A DNA stretch of 64,000 bases from Pleurodeles waltl (lineage: Eukaryota; Chordata; Amphibia; Caudata; Salamandridae): positions 62,001 through 126,000 of the forward strand of contig NW_027149993.1 of NCBI RefSeq assembly GCF_031143425.1, in the 5' to 3' direction. The notes beneath the pieces are model-generated. The model did no database searches, was not told the DNA's origin, and saw only the letters and a list, made by a program, of their open reading frames with translations. Below are positions 24,961 through 38,141 of this stretch, piece after piece (the first letter of the stretch is position 1; each line of letters starts with the position of its first letter). Made by a program: the position numbers and the translations under genes.

Positions 24961-27157
24961 ATGACGGCTCCCGTGAGCCTCTTGCTGACGAGCACTGGCG
25001 ATGCACCTGTCCCCCTACTGAGTGGTACAAAAACCTGTGAAGACGTTTGGCGGCATTTCAAGCGACCTCTTCAGTTACATACGCTCTCTGCTGATGACGG
25101 CCGAAAGCCAGAAACACGTGTCCAGAGATACGGCACTCGCTGCACCTACCTTAGGTGAAAGACTTTGTACAGCGATACGGCACTTGCTGCACCTACCTAG
25201 GGTGAATAATTTTTTTAAAAATTTGCGCTATTTATATTTAAATGACTGCATTTACCATGATGCCTTGGGGCTATTTTCCTCTTGAATGCAAGGCAGTGTG
25301 CTCCCTTTTTCTTTTTGGATGTCTAAATGACGGCTCCCGTGAGCCTCTTGCTGATGAGCACTGGCGATGCACCTGTGCGCCTACTGAGTGGTACAAAAAC
25401 CTGTGAAGACGTTTGGCGGCATTTCAAGCGACCCCTTCAGTTACATACGCTCTCTGCTGATGACGGCCGAGAGCCAGAAACACGTGTCCAGAGATACGGC
25501 ACTCGCTGCACCTACCTTAGGTGAAAGACTTTCTACAGCGATACGGCACTTGCTGCACCTACTTAGGGTGAATAATTTTTTGAAAAATCCTCGCTATTTA
25601 TATTTAAATGACTGCATTTACCATGATGCCTTGGGGCTATTTTCCGCTTGAATGCAAGGCAGTGTGCTCCCTTTTTCTTTTTGGATGTCTAAATGAGGGC
25701 TCCCGTGAGCCTCTTGCTGACGAGCACTGGCGATGCACCTGTGCGCCTACTGAGTGGTACAAAAACCTTTGAAGACGTTGGGCGGCATTTCAAGCGACCC
25801 CTTCAGTTACATACGCTCTCAGCTGATGACGGCCGAAAGCCAGAAACATGTGTCCAGGGATACGGCACTCGCTGCACCTACCTTAGGTGAAAGACTTTCT
25901 ACAGCGATTCAGCACTTGCTGCACCTACTTAGGGTGAATAATTTTTTGAAAAATTCTCGCTATTTATATTTAAAGGACTGCATTTACCATGATGCCTTGG
26001 GGCTATTTTCCTCTTGAATGCAAGGCAGTGTGCTCCCTTTTTCTTTTTGGATGTCTAAATGATGGCTCCCGTGAGCCTCTTGCTGACGAGCACTGGCGAT
26101 GCACCTGTGCGCCTACTGAGTGGTACAAAAACCTGTGAAGACGTTTGGCGGCATTTCAAGCGACCCCTTCAGTTACATACGCTCTCTGCTGATGACGGCC
26201 GAAAGCCAGAAACATGTGTCCAGAGATACGTCACTCGCTGCACCTACCTTAGGTGAAAGACTTTCTACAGCGATACGGCACTTGCTGCACTTACTTAGGG
26301 TGAATAATTTTTTGAAAAATGTGCGCTATTTATATTTAAATGACTGCATTTACCATGATGCCTTGGGGCTATTTTCCGCTTGAATGCAAGGCAGTGTGCT
26401 CCCTTTTTCTTTTTGGATGTCTAAATGACGGCTCCCGTGAGCCTCTAGCTGAAGAGCACTGGCGATGCACCTGTGCGCCTACTGAGTGGTACAAAAACCT
26501 GTGAAGATGTTTGGCGGCATTTCAAGCGACCCCTTCAGTTACATACGCTCTCTGCTGATGACGGCTGAAAGCCAGAAACACGTGTCTAGAGATATGGCAC
26601 TCGCTGCACCTACCTTAGGTGAAAGACTTTCTACAGCGATACGGCACTTGCTGCACCTACTTAGGGTGAATAATTTTTTTGAAAAATTCTCGCTGTTTAT
26701 ATTTAAATGACTGCATTTACCATGATGCCTTGGGGCTATTTTCCGCTTGAATGCAAGGCAGTGTGCTCCCTTTTTCTTTTTGGATGTCTAAATGACGGCT
26801 CCCGTGAGCCTCTTGCTAACGAGCACTGGCGATGCACCTGTCCCCCTACTGAGTGGTACAAAAACCTGTGAAGACGTTTGGCGGCATTTCAAGCGACCCC
26901 TTCAGTTACATACGCTCTCTGCTGATGACAGCCGAAAGCCAGAAACACGTGTCCAGAGATACGGACCTCGCTGCACCTACCTTAGGTGAAAGACTTTCTA
27001 CAGCGATACGGCACTTGCTGCACCTACTTAGGGTGAATAATTTTTTGAAAAATCCTCGCTATTTCTATTTAAATGACTACATTTACCATGATGCCTTGGG
27101 GCTATTGTCCGCTTGAATGCAAGGCAGTGTGCTCCCTTTTTCTTTTTGGATGTCTAA
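24961..27157 (+). repeat. 2,198-bp HOR unit 5 (subtype B, exit unit)
   Basis: It has the subtype B set (T at 25909). Its v has lost the CTATATTCC variant found in the v copies of units 1-4 and has TTTAAAGGACTG. Its b has the native tail CTATTGTCCGC plus CTATTTCTATTT and GACTACATTT, and is followed by c, so amplification ends here. Confidence 0.88.
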
Positions 27158-28986
27158 ATGAGGGCTCCCGTGAGCCTCTTGCTGACGAGCACTGGCGATG
27201 CACCTGTGCGCCTACTGAGTGGTACAAAAACCTGTGAAGACATTTGGCGGCATTTCAAGCGACCCCTTCAGTTACATACGCTCTCAGCTGATGACGGCCG
27301 AAAGCCAGAAACATGTGTCCAGGGATACGGCACTCGCTGCACCTACCTTAGGTGAAAGACTTTCTACAGAGATACGGCACTTGCTGCACCTACTTAGGGT
27401 GAATAATTTTTTGAAAAATTCTCGCTATTTATATTTAAATGACTGCATTTACAATGATGCCTTGGGGCTATTTTCCTCTTGAATGCAAGGCAGTGTGCTC
27501 CCTTTTTCTTTTTGGATGTCTAAATGATGGCTCCCGTGAGCCTCTTGCTGACGAGCACTGGCGATGCACCTGTGCGCCTACTGAGTGGTACAAAAGCCTG
27601 TGAAGACGTTTGGCGGCATTTCAAGCGACCCCTTCAGTTACATACGCTCTCTGCTGATGACGGCCGAAAGCCAGAAACACGTGTCCAGAGATACAGCACT
27701 CGCTGCACCTACCTTAGGTGAAAAACTTTCTACAGCGATATGGCACTTGCTGCACCTACTTAGGGTGAATAATTTTTTACAAAATTCTAGCTATTTATAT
27801 TTAAATGACTGCATTTAACATGATGCCTTGGGGCTATTTTCCGCTTGAATGCAAGGCAGTGTGCTCCCTTTTTCTTTTTGGATGTCTAAATGACGGCTCC
27901 CGTGAGCCTCTTGCTGACGAGCACTGGCGATGCACCTGTGCGCCTACTGAGTGGTACAAAAACCTGTGAAGACGTTTGGCGGCATTTCAAGCGACCCCTT
28001 CAGTTACATACGCTCTCTGCTGATGACGGCCGAAAGCCAGAAACACGTGTCCAGAGATACGGCACTCGCTGTACCTACCTTAGGTGAAAGACTTTCTACA
28101 GCGATACAGCACTTGCTGCACTTACTTAGGGTGAATAATTTTTTGAAAAATGTGCGCTATTTATATTTAAATGACTGCATTTACCATGATGCCTTGGGGC
28201 TATTTTCCGCTTGAATGCAAGGCAGTGTGCTCCCTTTTTCTTTTTGGATGTCTAAATGAGGGCTCCTGTGAGCCTCTTGCTGATGAGCACTGCGATGCAC
28301 CTGTGCGCCTACTGAGTGGTACAAAAACCTGTGAAGACGTTTGGCGGCATTTCAAGCGACCCCTTCAGTTACATACGCTCTCTGCTGATGATGGCCGAAA
28401 GCCAGAAACATGTGTCCAGAGATACGGCACTCGCTGCACCTACCTTAGGTGAAAGACTTTCTACAGCGATACGGCACTTGCTGCACTTACTTAGGGTGAA
28501 TAATTTTTTGAAAAATTTGCGCTATTTATATTTAAATGACTGCATTTACCATGATGCCTTGGGGCTATTTTCAGCTTGAATGCAAGGCAGTGTGCTCCCT
28601 TTTTCTTTTTGGATGTCTAAATGACGGCTCCTGTGAGCCTCTAGCTGAAGAGCACTGGCGATGCACCTGTGCGCCTACTGAGTAGTACAAAAACCTGTGA
28701 AGACGTTTGGCGGCATTTCAAGCGACCCCTTCAGTTACATACGCTCTCTGCTGATGACGGCTGAAAGCCAGAAACACGTGTCTAGAGATATGGCACTCGC
28801 TGCACCTACCTTAGGTGAAAGACTTTCTACAGCGATACGGCAGTTGCTGCACCTACTTAGGGAGAATAATTTTTTGAAAAATTCTCGCTGTTTATATTTA
28901 AATGACTGCATTTACCATGATGCCTTGGGGCTATTTTCCGCTTGAATGCAAGGCAGTGTGCTCCCTTTTTCTTTTTGGATGTCTAA

Positions 28987-29352
28987 ATGACGGCTCCCAT
29001 GAGCCTCTTGCTGATGAGCACTGGCGATGCACCTGTGCGCCTACTGAGTGGTACAAAAACCTGTGAAGACGTTTGGCGGCATTTCAAGCGACCCCTTCAG
29101 TTACATACGCTCTCTGCTGATGACGGCCGAAAGCCAGAAACACGTGCCCAGAGATACGGCACTCGCTGCACCTACCTTAGGTGAAAGACTTTCTACAGCG
29201 ATACGGCACTTGCTGCACCTACTTAGGGTGAATAATTTTTTGAAAAATTTGCGCTATTTATATTTAAATGACTGCATTTACCATGATGCCTTGGGGCTAT
29301 TTTCCGCTTGAATGCAAGGCAGTGTGCTCCCTTTTTCTTTTTGGATGTCTAA
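28987..29352 (+). repeat. Hybrid monomer g/j: deletion junction
   Basis: The 5' part has the g marker CCCATGAGCC and CTGATGAGC. The 3' part has the j markers CCGAAAGCC, CGTGCCCAG (29141) and AAATTTGCGC. The next monomer is k3, so the donor was the second j2 of the canonical unit. A single crossover here explains the loss of the intervening monomers. Confidence 0.78.
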
Positions 29353-31183
29353 ATGACGGCTCCCGTGAGCCTCTTGCTGATGAGCACTGGCGATGCACCT
29401 GTGCGTCTACTGAGTGATACAAAAACCTGTGATGAAATTTGGCGGCATTTCAAGCGACCCCTTCAGTTACATACGCACTCTGCTGATGACGGCCGAGAGC
29501 CAGAAACACGTGTCCAGAGATACGGCACTCGCTGCACCTACCTTAGGTGAAAGACTTTCTACAGCGATACGGCACTTGCTGCACCTACTTAGGGTGAATA
29601 ATTTTTTGAAAAATCCTCGCTATTTATATTTAAATGACTGCATTTACCATGATGCCTTGGGGCTATTTTCCGCTTGAATGCAAGGCAGTGTGCTACTTTT
29701 TTTCTTTTTGGATGTCTAAATGACGGCTCCCGTGAGCCTCTTGCTGACGAGCACTGGCGATGCACCTGTCCCCCTACTGAGTGGTACAAAAACCTGTGAA
29801 GACGTTTGGCGGCATTTCAAGCGACCTCTTCAGTTACATACGCTCTCTGCTGATGACGGCCGAAAGCCAGAAACACGTGTCCAGAGATACGGCACTCGCT
29901 GCACCTACCTTAGGTGAAAGACTTTGTACAGCGATACGGCACTTGCTGCACCTACCTAGGGTGAATAATTTTTTAAAAAATTTGCGCTATTTATATTTAA
30001 ATGACTGCATTTACCATGATGCCTTGGGGCTATTTTCCTCTTGAATGCAAGGCAGTGTGCTCCCTTTTTCTTTTTGGATGTCTAAATGACGGCTCCCGTG
30101 AGCCTCTTGCTGATGAGCACTGGCGATGCACCTGTGCGCCTACTGAGTGGTACAAAAACCTGTGAAGACGTTTGGCGGCATTTCAAGCGACCCCTTCAGT
30201 TACATACGCTCTCTGCTGATGACGGCCGAGAGCCAGAAACACGTGTCCAGAGATACGGCACTCGCTGCACCTACCTTAGGTGAAAGACTTTCTACAGCGA
30301 TACGGCACTTGCTGCACCTACTTAGGGTGAATAATTTTTTGAAAAATCCTCGCTATTTATATTTAAATGACTGCATTTACCATGATGCCTTGGGGCTATT
30401 TTCCGCTTGAATGCAAGGCAGTGTGCTCCCTTTTTCTTTTTGGATGTCTAAATGAGGGCTCCCGTGAGCCTCTTGCTGACGAGCACTGGCGATGCACCTG
30501 TGCGCCTACTGAGTGGTACAAAAACCTTTGAAGACGTTGGGCGGCATTTCAAGTGACCCCTTCAGTTACATACGCTCTCAGCTGATGACGGCCGAAAGCC
30601 AGAAACATGTGTCCAGGGATACGGCACTCGCGGCACCTACCTTAGGTGAAAGACTTTCTACAGCGATACAGCACTTGCTGCACCTACTTAGGGTGAATAA
30701 TTTTTTGAAAAATTCTCGCTATTTATATTTAAATGACTGCATTTACCATGATGCCTTGGGGCTATTTTCCTCTTGAATGCAAGGCAGTGTGCTCCCTTTT
30801 TCTTTTTGGATGTCTAAATGATGGCTCCCGTGAGCCTCTTGCTGACGAGCACTGGCGATGCACCTGTGCGCCTACTGAGTGGTACAAAAACCTGTGAAGA
30901 CGTTTGGCGGCATTTCAAGCGACCCCTTCAGTTACATACGCTCTCTGCTGATGACGGCCGAAAGCCAGAAACACGTGTCCAGAGATACGTCACTCGCTGC
31001 ACCTACCTTAGGTGAAAGACTTTCTACAGCGATACGGCACTTGCTGCACTTACTTAGGGTGAATAATTTTTTGAAAAATGTGCGCTATTTATATTTAAAT
31101 GACTGCATTTACCATGATGCCTTGGGGCTATTTTCCGCTTGAATGCAAGGCAGTGTGCTCCCTTTTTCTTTTTGGATGTCTAA

Positions 31184-31549
31184 ATGACGGCTCCCGTGAG
31201 CCTCTAGCTGAAGAGCACTGGCGATGCACCTGTGCGCCTACTGAGTGGTACAAAAACCTGTGAAGATGTTTGGCGGCATTTCAAGCGACCCCTTCAGTTA
31301 CATACGCTCTCTGCTGATGACGGCTGAAAGCCAGAAACACGTGTCTAGAGATATGGCACTCGCTGCACCTACCTTAGGTGAAAGACTTTCTACAGCGATA
31401 CGGCACTTGCTGCACTTACTTAGGGTGAATAATTTTTTGAAAAATGTGCGCTATTTATATTTAAATGACTGCATTTACCATGATGCCTTGGGGCTATTTT
31501 CCGCTTGAATGCAAGGCAGTGTGCTCCCTTTTTCTTTTTGGATGTCTAA
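31184..31549 (+). repeat. Hybrid monomer q/w: one-monomer duplication junction
   Basis: The 5' part is q (CTAGCTGAAGAG, GAAGATGTTTGG, GATATGGCAC). The 3' part is w (CTGCACTTACTT, AAATGTGCGC). It lies between w and a full q. An exchange between neighbouring w and q, out of register by one monomer, gives this order directly. Confidence 0.78.
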
Positions 31550-34500
31550 ATGACGGCTCCCGTGAGCCTCTAGCTGAAGAGCACTGGCGATGCACCTGTG
31601 CGCCTACTGAGTGGTACAAAAACCTGTGAAGATGTTTGGCGGCATTTCAAGCGACCCCTTCAGTTACATACGCTCTCTGCTGATGACGGCTGAAAGCCAG
31701 AAACACGTGTCTAGAGATATGGCACTCGCTGCACCTACCTTAGGTGAAAGACTTTCTACAGCGATACGGCACTTGCTGCACCTACTTAGGGTGAATAATT
31801 TTTTTGAAAAATTCTCGCTGTTTATATTTAAATGACTGCATTTACCATGATGCCTTGGGGCTATTTTCCGCTTGAATGCAAGGCAGTGTGCTCCCTTTTT
31901 CTTTTTGGATGTCTAAATGACGGCTCCCGTGAGCCTCTTGCTAACGAGCACTGGCGATGCACCTGTCCCCCTACTGAGTGGTACAAAAACCTGTGAAGAC
32001 GTTTGGCGGCATTTCAAGCGACCCCTTCAGTTACATACGCTCTCTGCTGATGACAGCCGAAAGCCAGAAACCCGTGTCCAGAGATACGGACCTCGCTGCA
32101 CCTACCTTAGGTGAAAGACTTTCTACAGGGATACGGCACTTGCTGCACCTACTTAGGGTGAATAATTTTTTGAAAAATCCTCGCTATTTCTATTTAAATG
32201 ACTGCATTTACCATGATGCCTTGGGGCTATTGTCCGCTTGAATGCAAGGCAGTGTGCTCCCTTTTTCTTTTTGGATGTCTAAATGAGGGCTCCCGTGAGC
32301 CTCTTGCTGACGAGCACTGGCGATGCACCTGTGCGCCTACTGAGTGGTACAAAAACCTGTGAAGACATTTGGCGGCATTTCAAGCGACCCCTTCAGTTAC
32401 ATACGCTCTCAGCTGATGACGGCCGAAAGCCAGAAATATGTGTCCAGGGATACGGCACTCGCTGCACCTACCTTAGGTGAAAGACTTTCTACAGCGATAC
32501 GGCACTTGCTGCACCTACTTAGGGTGAATAATTTTTTGAAAAATTCTCGCTATTTATATTTAAATGACTGCATTTACAATGATGCCTTGGGGCTATTTTC
32601 CTCTTGAATGCAAGGCAGTGTGCTCCCTTTTTCTTTTTGGATGTCTAAATGATGGCTCCCGTGAGCCTCTTGCTGACGAGCACTGGCGATGCACCTGTGC
32701 GCCTACTGAGTGGTACAAAAGCCTGTGAAGACGTTTGGCGGCATTTCAAGCGACCCCTTCAGTTACATACGCTCTCTGCTGATGACGGCCGAAAGCCAGA
32801 AACACGTGTCCAGAGATACAGCACTCGCTGCACCTACCTTAGGTGAAAAACTTTCTACAGCGATATGGCACTTGCTGCACCTACTTAGGGTGAATAATTT
32901 TTTACAAAATTCTCGCTATTTATATTTAAATGACTGCATTTAACATGATGCCTTGGGGCTATTTTCCGCTTGAATGCAAGGCAGTGTGCTCCCTTTTTCT
33001 TTTTGGATGTCTAAATGACGGCTCCCGTGAGCCTCTTGCTGACGAGCACTGGCGATGCACCTGTGCGCCTACTGAGTGGTACAAAAACCTGTGAAGACGT
33101 TTGGCGGCATTTCAAGCGACCCCTTCAGTTACATACGCTCTCTGCTGATGACGGCCGAAAGCCAGAAACACGTGTCCAGAGATACGGCACTCGCTGTACC
33201 TACCTTAGGTGAAAGACTTTCTACAGCGATACAGCACTTGCTGCACTTTACTTAGGGTGAATAATTTTTTGAAAAATGTGCGCTATTTATATTTAAATGA
33301 CTGCATTTACCATGATGCCTTGGGGCTATTTTCCGCTTGAATGCAAGGCAGTGTGCTCCCTTTTTCTTTTTGGATGTCTAAATGAGGGCTCCTGTGAGCC
33401 TCTTGCTGATGAGCACTGCGATGCACCTGTGCGCCTACTGAGTGGTACAAAAACCTGTGAAGACGTTTGGCGGCATTTCAAGCGACCCCTTCAGTTACAT
33501 ACGCTCTCTGCTGATGATGGCCGAAAGCCAGAAACACGTGTCCAGAGATACGGCACTCGCTGCACCTACCTTAGGTGAAAGACTTTCTACAGCGATACGG
33601 CACTTGCTGCACTTACTTAGGGTGAATAATTTTTTGAAAAATTTGCGCTATTTATATTTAAATGACTGCATTTACCATGATGCCTTGGGGCTATTTTCAG
33701 CTTGAATGCAAGGCAGTGTGCTCCCTTTTTCTTTTTGGATGTCTAAATGACGGCTCCCGTGAGCCTCTAGCTGAAGAGCACTGGCGATGCACCTGTGCGC
33801 CTACTGAGTAGTACAAAAACCTGTGAAGACGTTTGGCGGCATTTCAATCGACCCCTTCAGTTACATACGCTCTCTGCTGATGACGGCTGAAAGCCAGAAA
33901 AACGTGTCTAGAGATATGGCACTCGCTGCACCTACCTTAGGTGAAAGACTTTCTACAGCGATACGGCACTTGCTGCACCTACTTAGGGAGAATAATTTTT
34001 TGAAAAATTCTCGCTGTTTATATTTAAATGACTGCATTTACCATGATGCCTTGGGGCTATTTTCCGCTTGAATGCAAGGCAGTGTGCTCCCTTTTTCTTT
34101 TTGGATGTCTAAATGACGGCTCCCATGAGCCTCTTGCTGATGAGCACTGGCGATGCACCTGTGCGCCTACTGAGTTGTACAAAAACCTGTGAAGACGTTT
34201 GGCGGCATTTCAAGCGACCCCTTCAGTTACATACGCTCTCTGCTGATGACGGCCGAGAGCCAGAAACACGTGTCCAAAGATACGGCACTCGCTGCACCTA
34301 CCTTAGGTGAAAGACTTTCTACAGCGATACGGCACTTGCTGCACCTACTTAGGGTGAATAATTTTTTGAAAAATCCTCGCTATTTATATTTAAATGACTG
34401 CATTTACCATGATGCCTTGGGGCTATTTTCCGCTTGAATGCAAGGCAGTGTGCTACTTTTTTTCTTTTTGGATGTCTAAATGACGGCTCCCGTGAGCCTC

Positions 34501-36310
34501 TTGCTAACGAGCACTGGCGATGCACCTGTCCCCCTACTGAGTGGTACAAAAACCTGTGAAGACGTTTGGCGGCATTTCAAGCGACCCCTTCAGTTACATA
34601 CGCTCTCTGCTGATGACGGCCGAAAGCCAGAAACACGTGTCCAGAGACACGGCACTCGCTGCACCTACCTTAGGTGAAAGACTTTCTACAGCGATACGGC
34701 ACTTGCTGCACCTACTTAGGGTGAATAATTTTTTTTAAAATTTGCGTTATTTATATTTAAATGACTGCATTTACCATGATGCCTTGGGGCTATTGTCCGC
34801 TTGAATGCAAGGCAGTGTGCTCCCTTTTTCTTTTTGGATGTCTAAATGAGGGCTCCCGTGAGCCTCTTGCTGACGAGCACTGGCGATGCACCTGTGCGCC
34901 TACTGAGTGGTACAAAAACCTGTGAAGACGTTTGGCGGCATTTCAAGCGACCCCTTCAGTTACATACGCTCTCAGCTGATGACGGCCGAAAGCCAGAAAC
35001 ATGTGTCCAGGGATACGGCACTCGCTGCACCTACCTTAGGTGAAAGACTTTCTACAGCGATACGGCACTTGCTGCACCTACTTAGGGTGAATAATTTTTT
35101 TTTAAATTCTCGCTATTTATATTTAAATGACTGCATTTAACATGATGCCTTGGGGCTATTTTCCGCTTGAATGCAAGGCAGTGTGCTCCCTTTTTCTTTT
35201 TGGATGTCTAAATGACAGCTCCCCTGAGCCTCTTGCTGACGAGCACTGGCGATGCACCTGTGCGCCTACTGAGTGGTACAAAAACCTGTGAAGACGTTTG
35301 GCGGCATTTCAAGCGACCCCTTCAGTTACATACGCTCTCTGCTGATGACGGCCGAAAGCCAGAAACACGTGCCCAGAGATACGGCACTCGCTGCACCTAC
35401 CTTAGGTGAAAGACTTTCTACAGCGATACGGCACTTGCTGCACCTACTTAGGGTGAATAATTTTTTGAAAAATTTGCGCTATTTATATTTAAATGACTGC
35501 ATTTACCATGATGCCTTGGGGCTATTTTCCGCTTGAATGCAAGGCAGTGTGCTCCCTTTTTCTTTTTGGATGTCTAAATGACGGCTCCCGTGAGCCTCTT
35601 GCTGATGAGCACTGGCGATGCACCTGTGCGCCTACTGAGTGATACAAAAACCTGTGAAGAAGTTTGGCGGCATTTCAAGCGACCCCTTCAGTTACATACG
35701 CACTCTGCTGATGACGGCCGAGAGCCAGAAACACGTGTCCAGAGATACGGCACTCGCTGCACCTACCTTAGGTGAAAGACTTTCTACAGCGATACGGCAC
35801 TTGCTGCACCTACTTAGGGTGAATAATTTTTTGAAAAATCCTCGCTATTTATATTTAAATGACTGCATTTACCATGATGCCTTGGGGCTATTTTCAGCTT
35901 GAATGCAAGGCAGTGTGCTACTTTTTTTCTTTTTGGATGTCTAAATGACGGCTCCCGTGAGCCTCTTGCTGACGAGCACTGGCGATGCACCTGTGCACCT
36001 ACTGAGTGGTACAAAAACCTGTGAAGACGTTTGGCGGCATTTCAAGCGACCCCTTCAGTTACATACGCTCTCTGCTGATGACGGCCGAAAGCCAGAAACA
36101 CGTGTCCAGAGATACGGCACTCGCAGCACCTACCTTAGGTGAAAGACTTTCTACAGCGATACGGCACTTGCTGCACCTACTTAGGGTGAATAATTTTTTG
36201 AAAAATTCTCGCTATTTATATTTAAAAGACTGCATTTACCATGATGCCTTGGGGCTATTTTCTGCTTGAATGCAAGGCAGTGTGCTCCCTTTTTCTTTTT
36301 GGATGTCTAA

Positions 36311-36676
36311 ATAACGGCTCCCGTGAGCCTCTTGCTGACGAGCACTGGCGATGCACCTGTGCACCTTCTGAGTGGTACAAAAACCTGTGAAGACGTTTGG
36401 CGGCATTTCAAGCGACCCCTTCAGTTACATACGCTCTCAGCTGATGACGGCCGAAAGCCAGAAACATGTGTCCAGGGATACGGCACTCGCTGCACCTACC
36501 TTAGGTGAAAGACTTTCTACAGCGATACGGCACTTGCTGCACCTACTTAGGGTGAATAATTTTTTTTTAAATTCTCGCTATTTATATTTAAATGACTGCA
36601 TTTAACATGATGCCTTGGGGCTATTTTCCGCTTGAATGCAAGGCAGTGTGCTCCCTTTTTCTTTTTGGATGTGTAA
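36311..36676 (+). repeat. Hybrid monomer s/i
   Basis: The 5' part has s markers AATAACGG and GTGCACCTTC. The 3' part has i markers CTCTCAGC (36434), CATGTGTCCAGGG, the nine-T tract and TTTAACATG. It is followed by a true j (CCCCTGAGCC), as i is elsewhere. Exchange lies between about 36370 and 36434. Confidence 0.77.
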
Positions 36677-38141
36677 ATGACAGCTCCCCTGAGCCTCTTG
36701 CTGACGAGCACTGGCGATGCACCTGTGCGCCTACTGAGTGGTACAAAAACCTGTGAAGACGTTTGGCGGCATTTCAAGCGACCCCTTCAGTTACATACGC
36801 TCTCTGCTGATGACGGCCGAAAGCCAGAAACACGTGCCCAGAGATACGGCACTCGCTGCACCTACCTTAGGTGAAAGACTTTCTACAGCGATACGGCACT
36901 TGCTGCACCTACTTAGGGTGAATAATTTTTTGAAAAATTTGCGCTATTTATATTTAAATGACTGCATTTACCATGATGCCTTGGGGCTATTTTCCGCTTG
37001 AATGCAAGGCAGTGTGCTCCCTTTTTCTTTTTGGATGTCTAAATGACGGCTCCCGTGAGCCTCTTGCTGATGAGCACTGGCGATGCACCTGTGCGCCTAC
37101 TGAGTGATACAAAAACCTGTGAAGAAGTTTGGCGGCATTTCAAGCGACCCCTTTAGTTACATACGCACTCTGCTGATGACGGCCGAGAGCCAGAAACACG
37201 TGTCCAGAGATACGGCACTCGCTGCACCTACCTTAGGTGAAAGACTTTCTACAGCGATACGGCACTTGGTGCACCTACTTAGGGTGAATAATTTTTTTTT
37301 AAATCCTCGCTATTTATATTTAAATGACTGCATTTACCATGATGCCTTGGGGCTATTTTCAGCTTGAATGCAAGGCAGTGTGCTACTTTTTTTCTTTTTG
37401 GATGTCTAAATGACGGCTCCCGTGAGCCTCTTGCTGACGAGCACTGGCGATGCACCTGTCCCCCTACTGAGTGGTACAAAAACCTGTGAAGACGTTTGGC
37501 GGCATTTCAAGCGACCCCTTCAGTTACATACGCTCTCTGCTGATGACGGCCGAAATCCAGAAACACGTGTCCAGAGATACGGCACTCGCAGCACCTACCT
37601 TAGGTGAAAGACTTTGTACAGCGATACGGCACTTGCTGCACCTACCTAGGGTGAATAATTTTTTAAAAAATTTGCGCTATTTATATTTAAATGACTGCAT
37701 TTACCATGATGCCTTGGGGCTATTTTCCGCTTGAATGCAAGGCAGTGTGCTCCCTTTTTCTTTTTGGATGTCTAAATGACGGCTCCCGTGAGCCTCTTGC
37801 TGACGAGCACTGGCGATGCACCTGTGCGCCTACTGAGTGGTACAAAAACCTGTGAAGACGATTGGCGGCATTTCAAGCGACCCCTTCAGTTACATACGCT
37901 CTCAGCTGATGACGGCCGAAAGCCAGAAACATGTGTTCAGGGATACGGCACTCGCTGCACCTACCTTAGGTGAAAGACTTTCTACAGCGATACAGCACTT
38001 GCTGCACCTACTTAGGGTGAATAATTTTTTGAAAAATCCTCGCTATTTATATTTAAATGACTGCATTTACCATGATGCCTTGGGGCTATTTTCCTCTTGA
38101 ATGCAAGGCAGTGTGCTCCCTTTTTCTTTTTGGATGTCTAA

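Larger units (their letters stand above)
16169..27157 (+). repeat. Five-fold tandem 2,198-bp HOR (n-o-v-w-q-b/k3)
   Basis: Six monomers repeat five times with exact 2,198-bp spacing: n starts at 16169, 18367, 20565, 22763 and 24961, and the array ends at 27157. n has GACCTCTTC, TTTGTACAG and CCTACCTAGGG. v has CCTTTGAAG and CGTTGGGCGG. w has ATACGTCACTC. q has GAAGATGTTTGG. b has CGGACCTCG. The first four b copies end with a k3-type tail (CTATTTTCCGC and GTGCTACTTTTTTTC, 367 bp), whereas the last keeps the native b tail (CTATTGTCCGC) and passes into c. Units differ by only a handful of bases, so this is the most recently amplified part of the window. Confidence 0.95.
27158..31916 (+). repeat. 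Family 1 HOR block c-d-e-f-a-(g/j)-k3-n-o-v-w-(q/w)-q (13 monomers)
   Basis: With the b at 26792 this is a shortened turn of the long unit. The order jumps from a straight to k3 through a single hybrid at 28987, so about 13 monomers between g and the second j2 are missing. n-o-v-w-q occurs once here, without amplification; the w-to-q step is lengthened by one hybrid at 31184. Confidence 0.85.
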
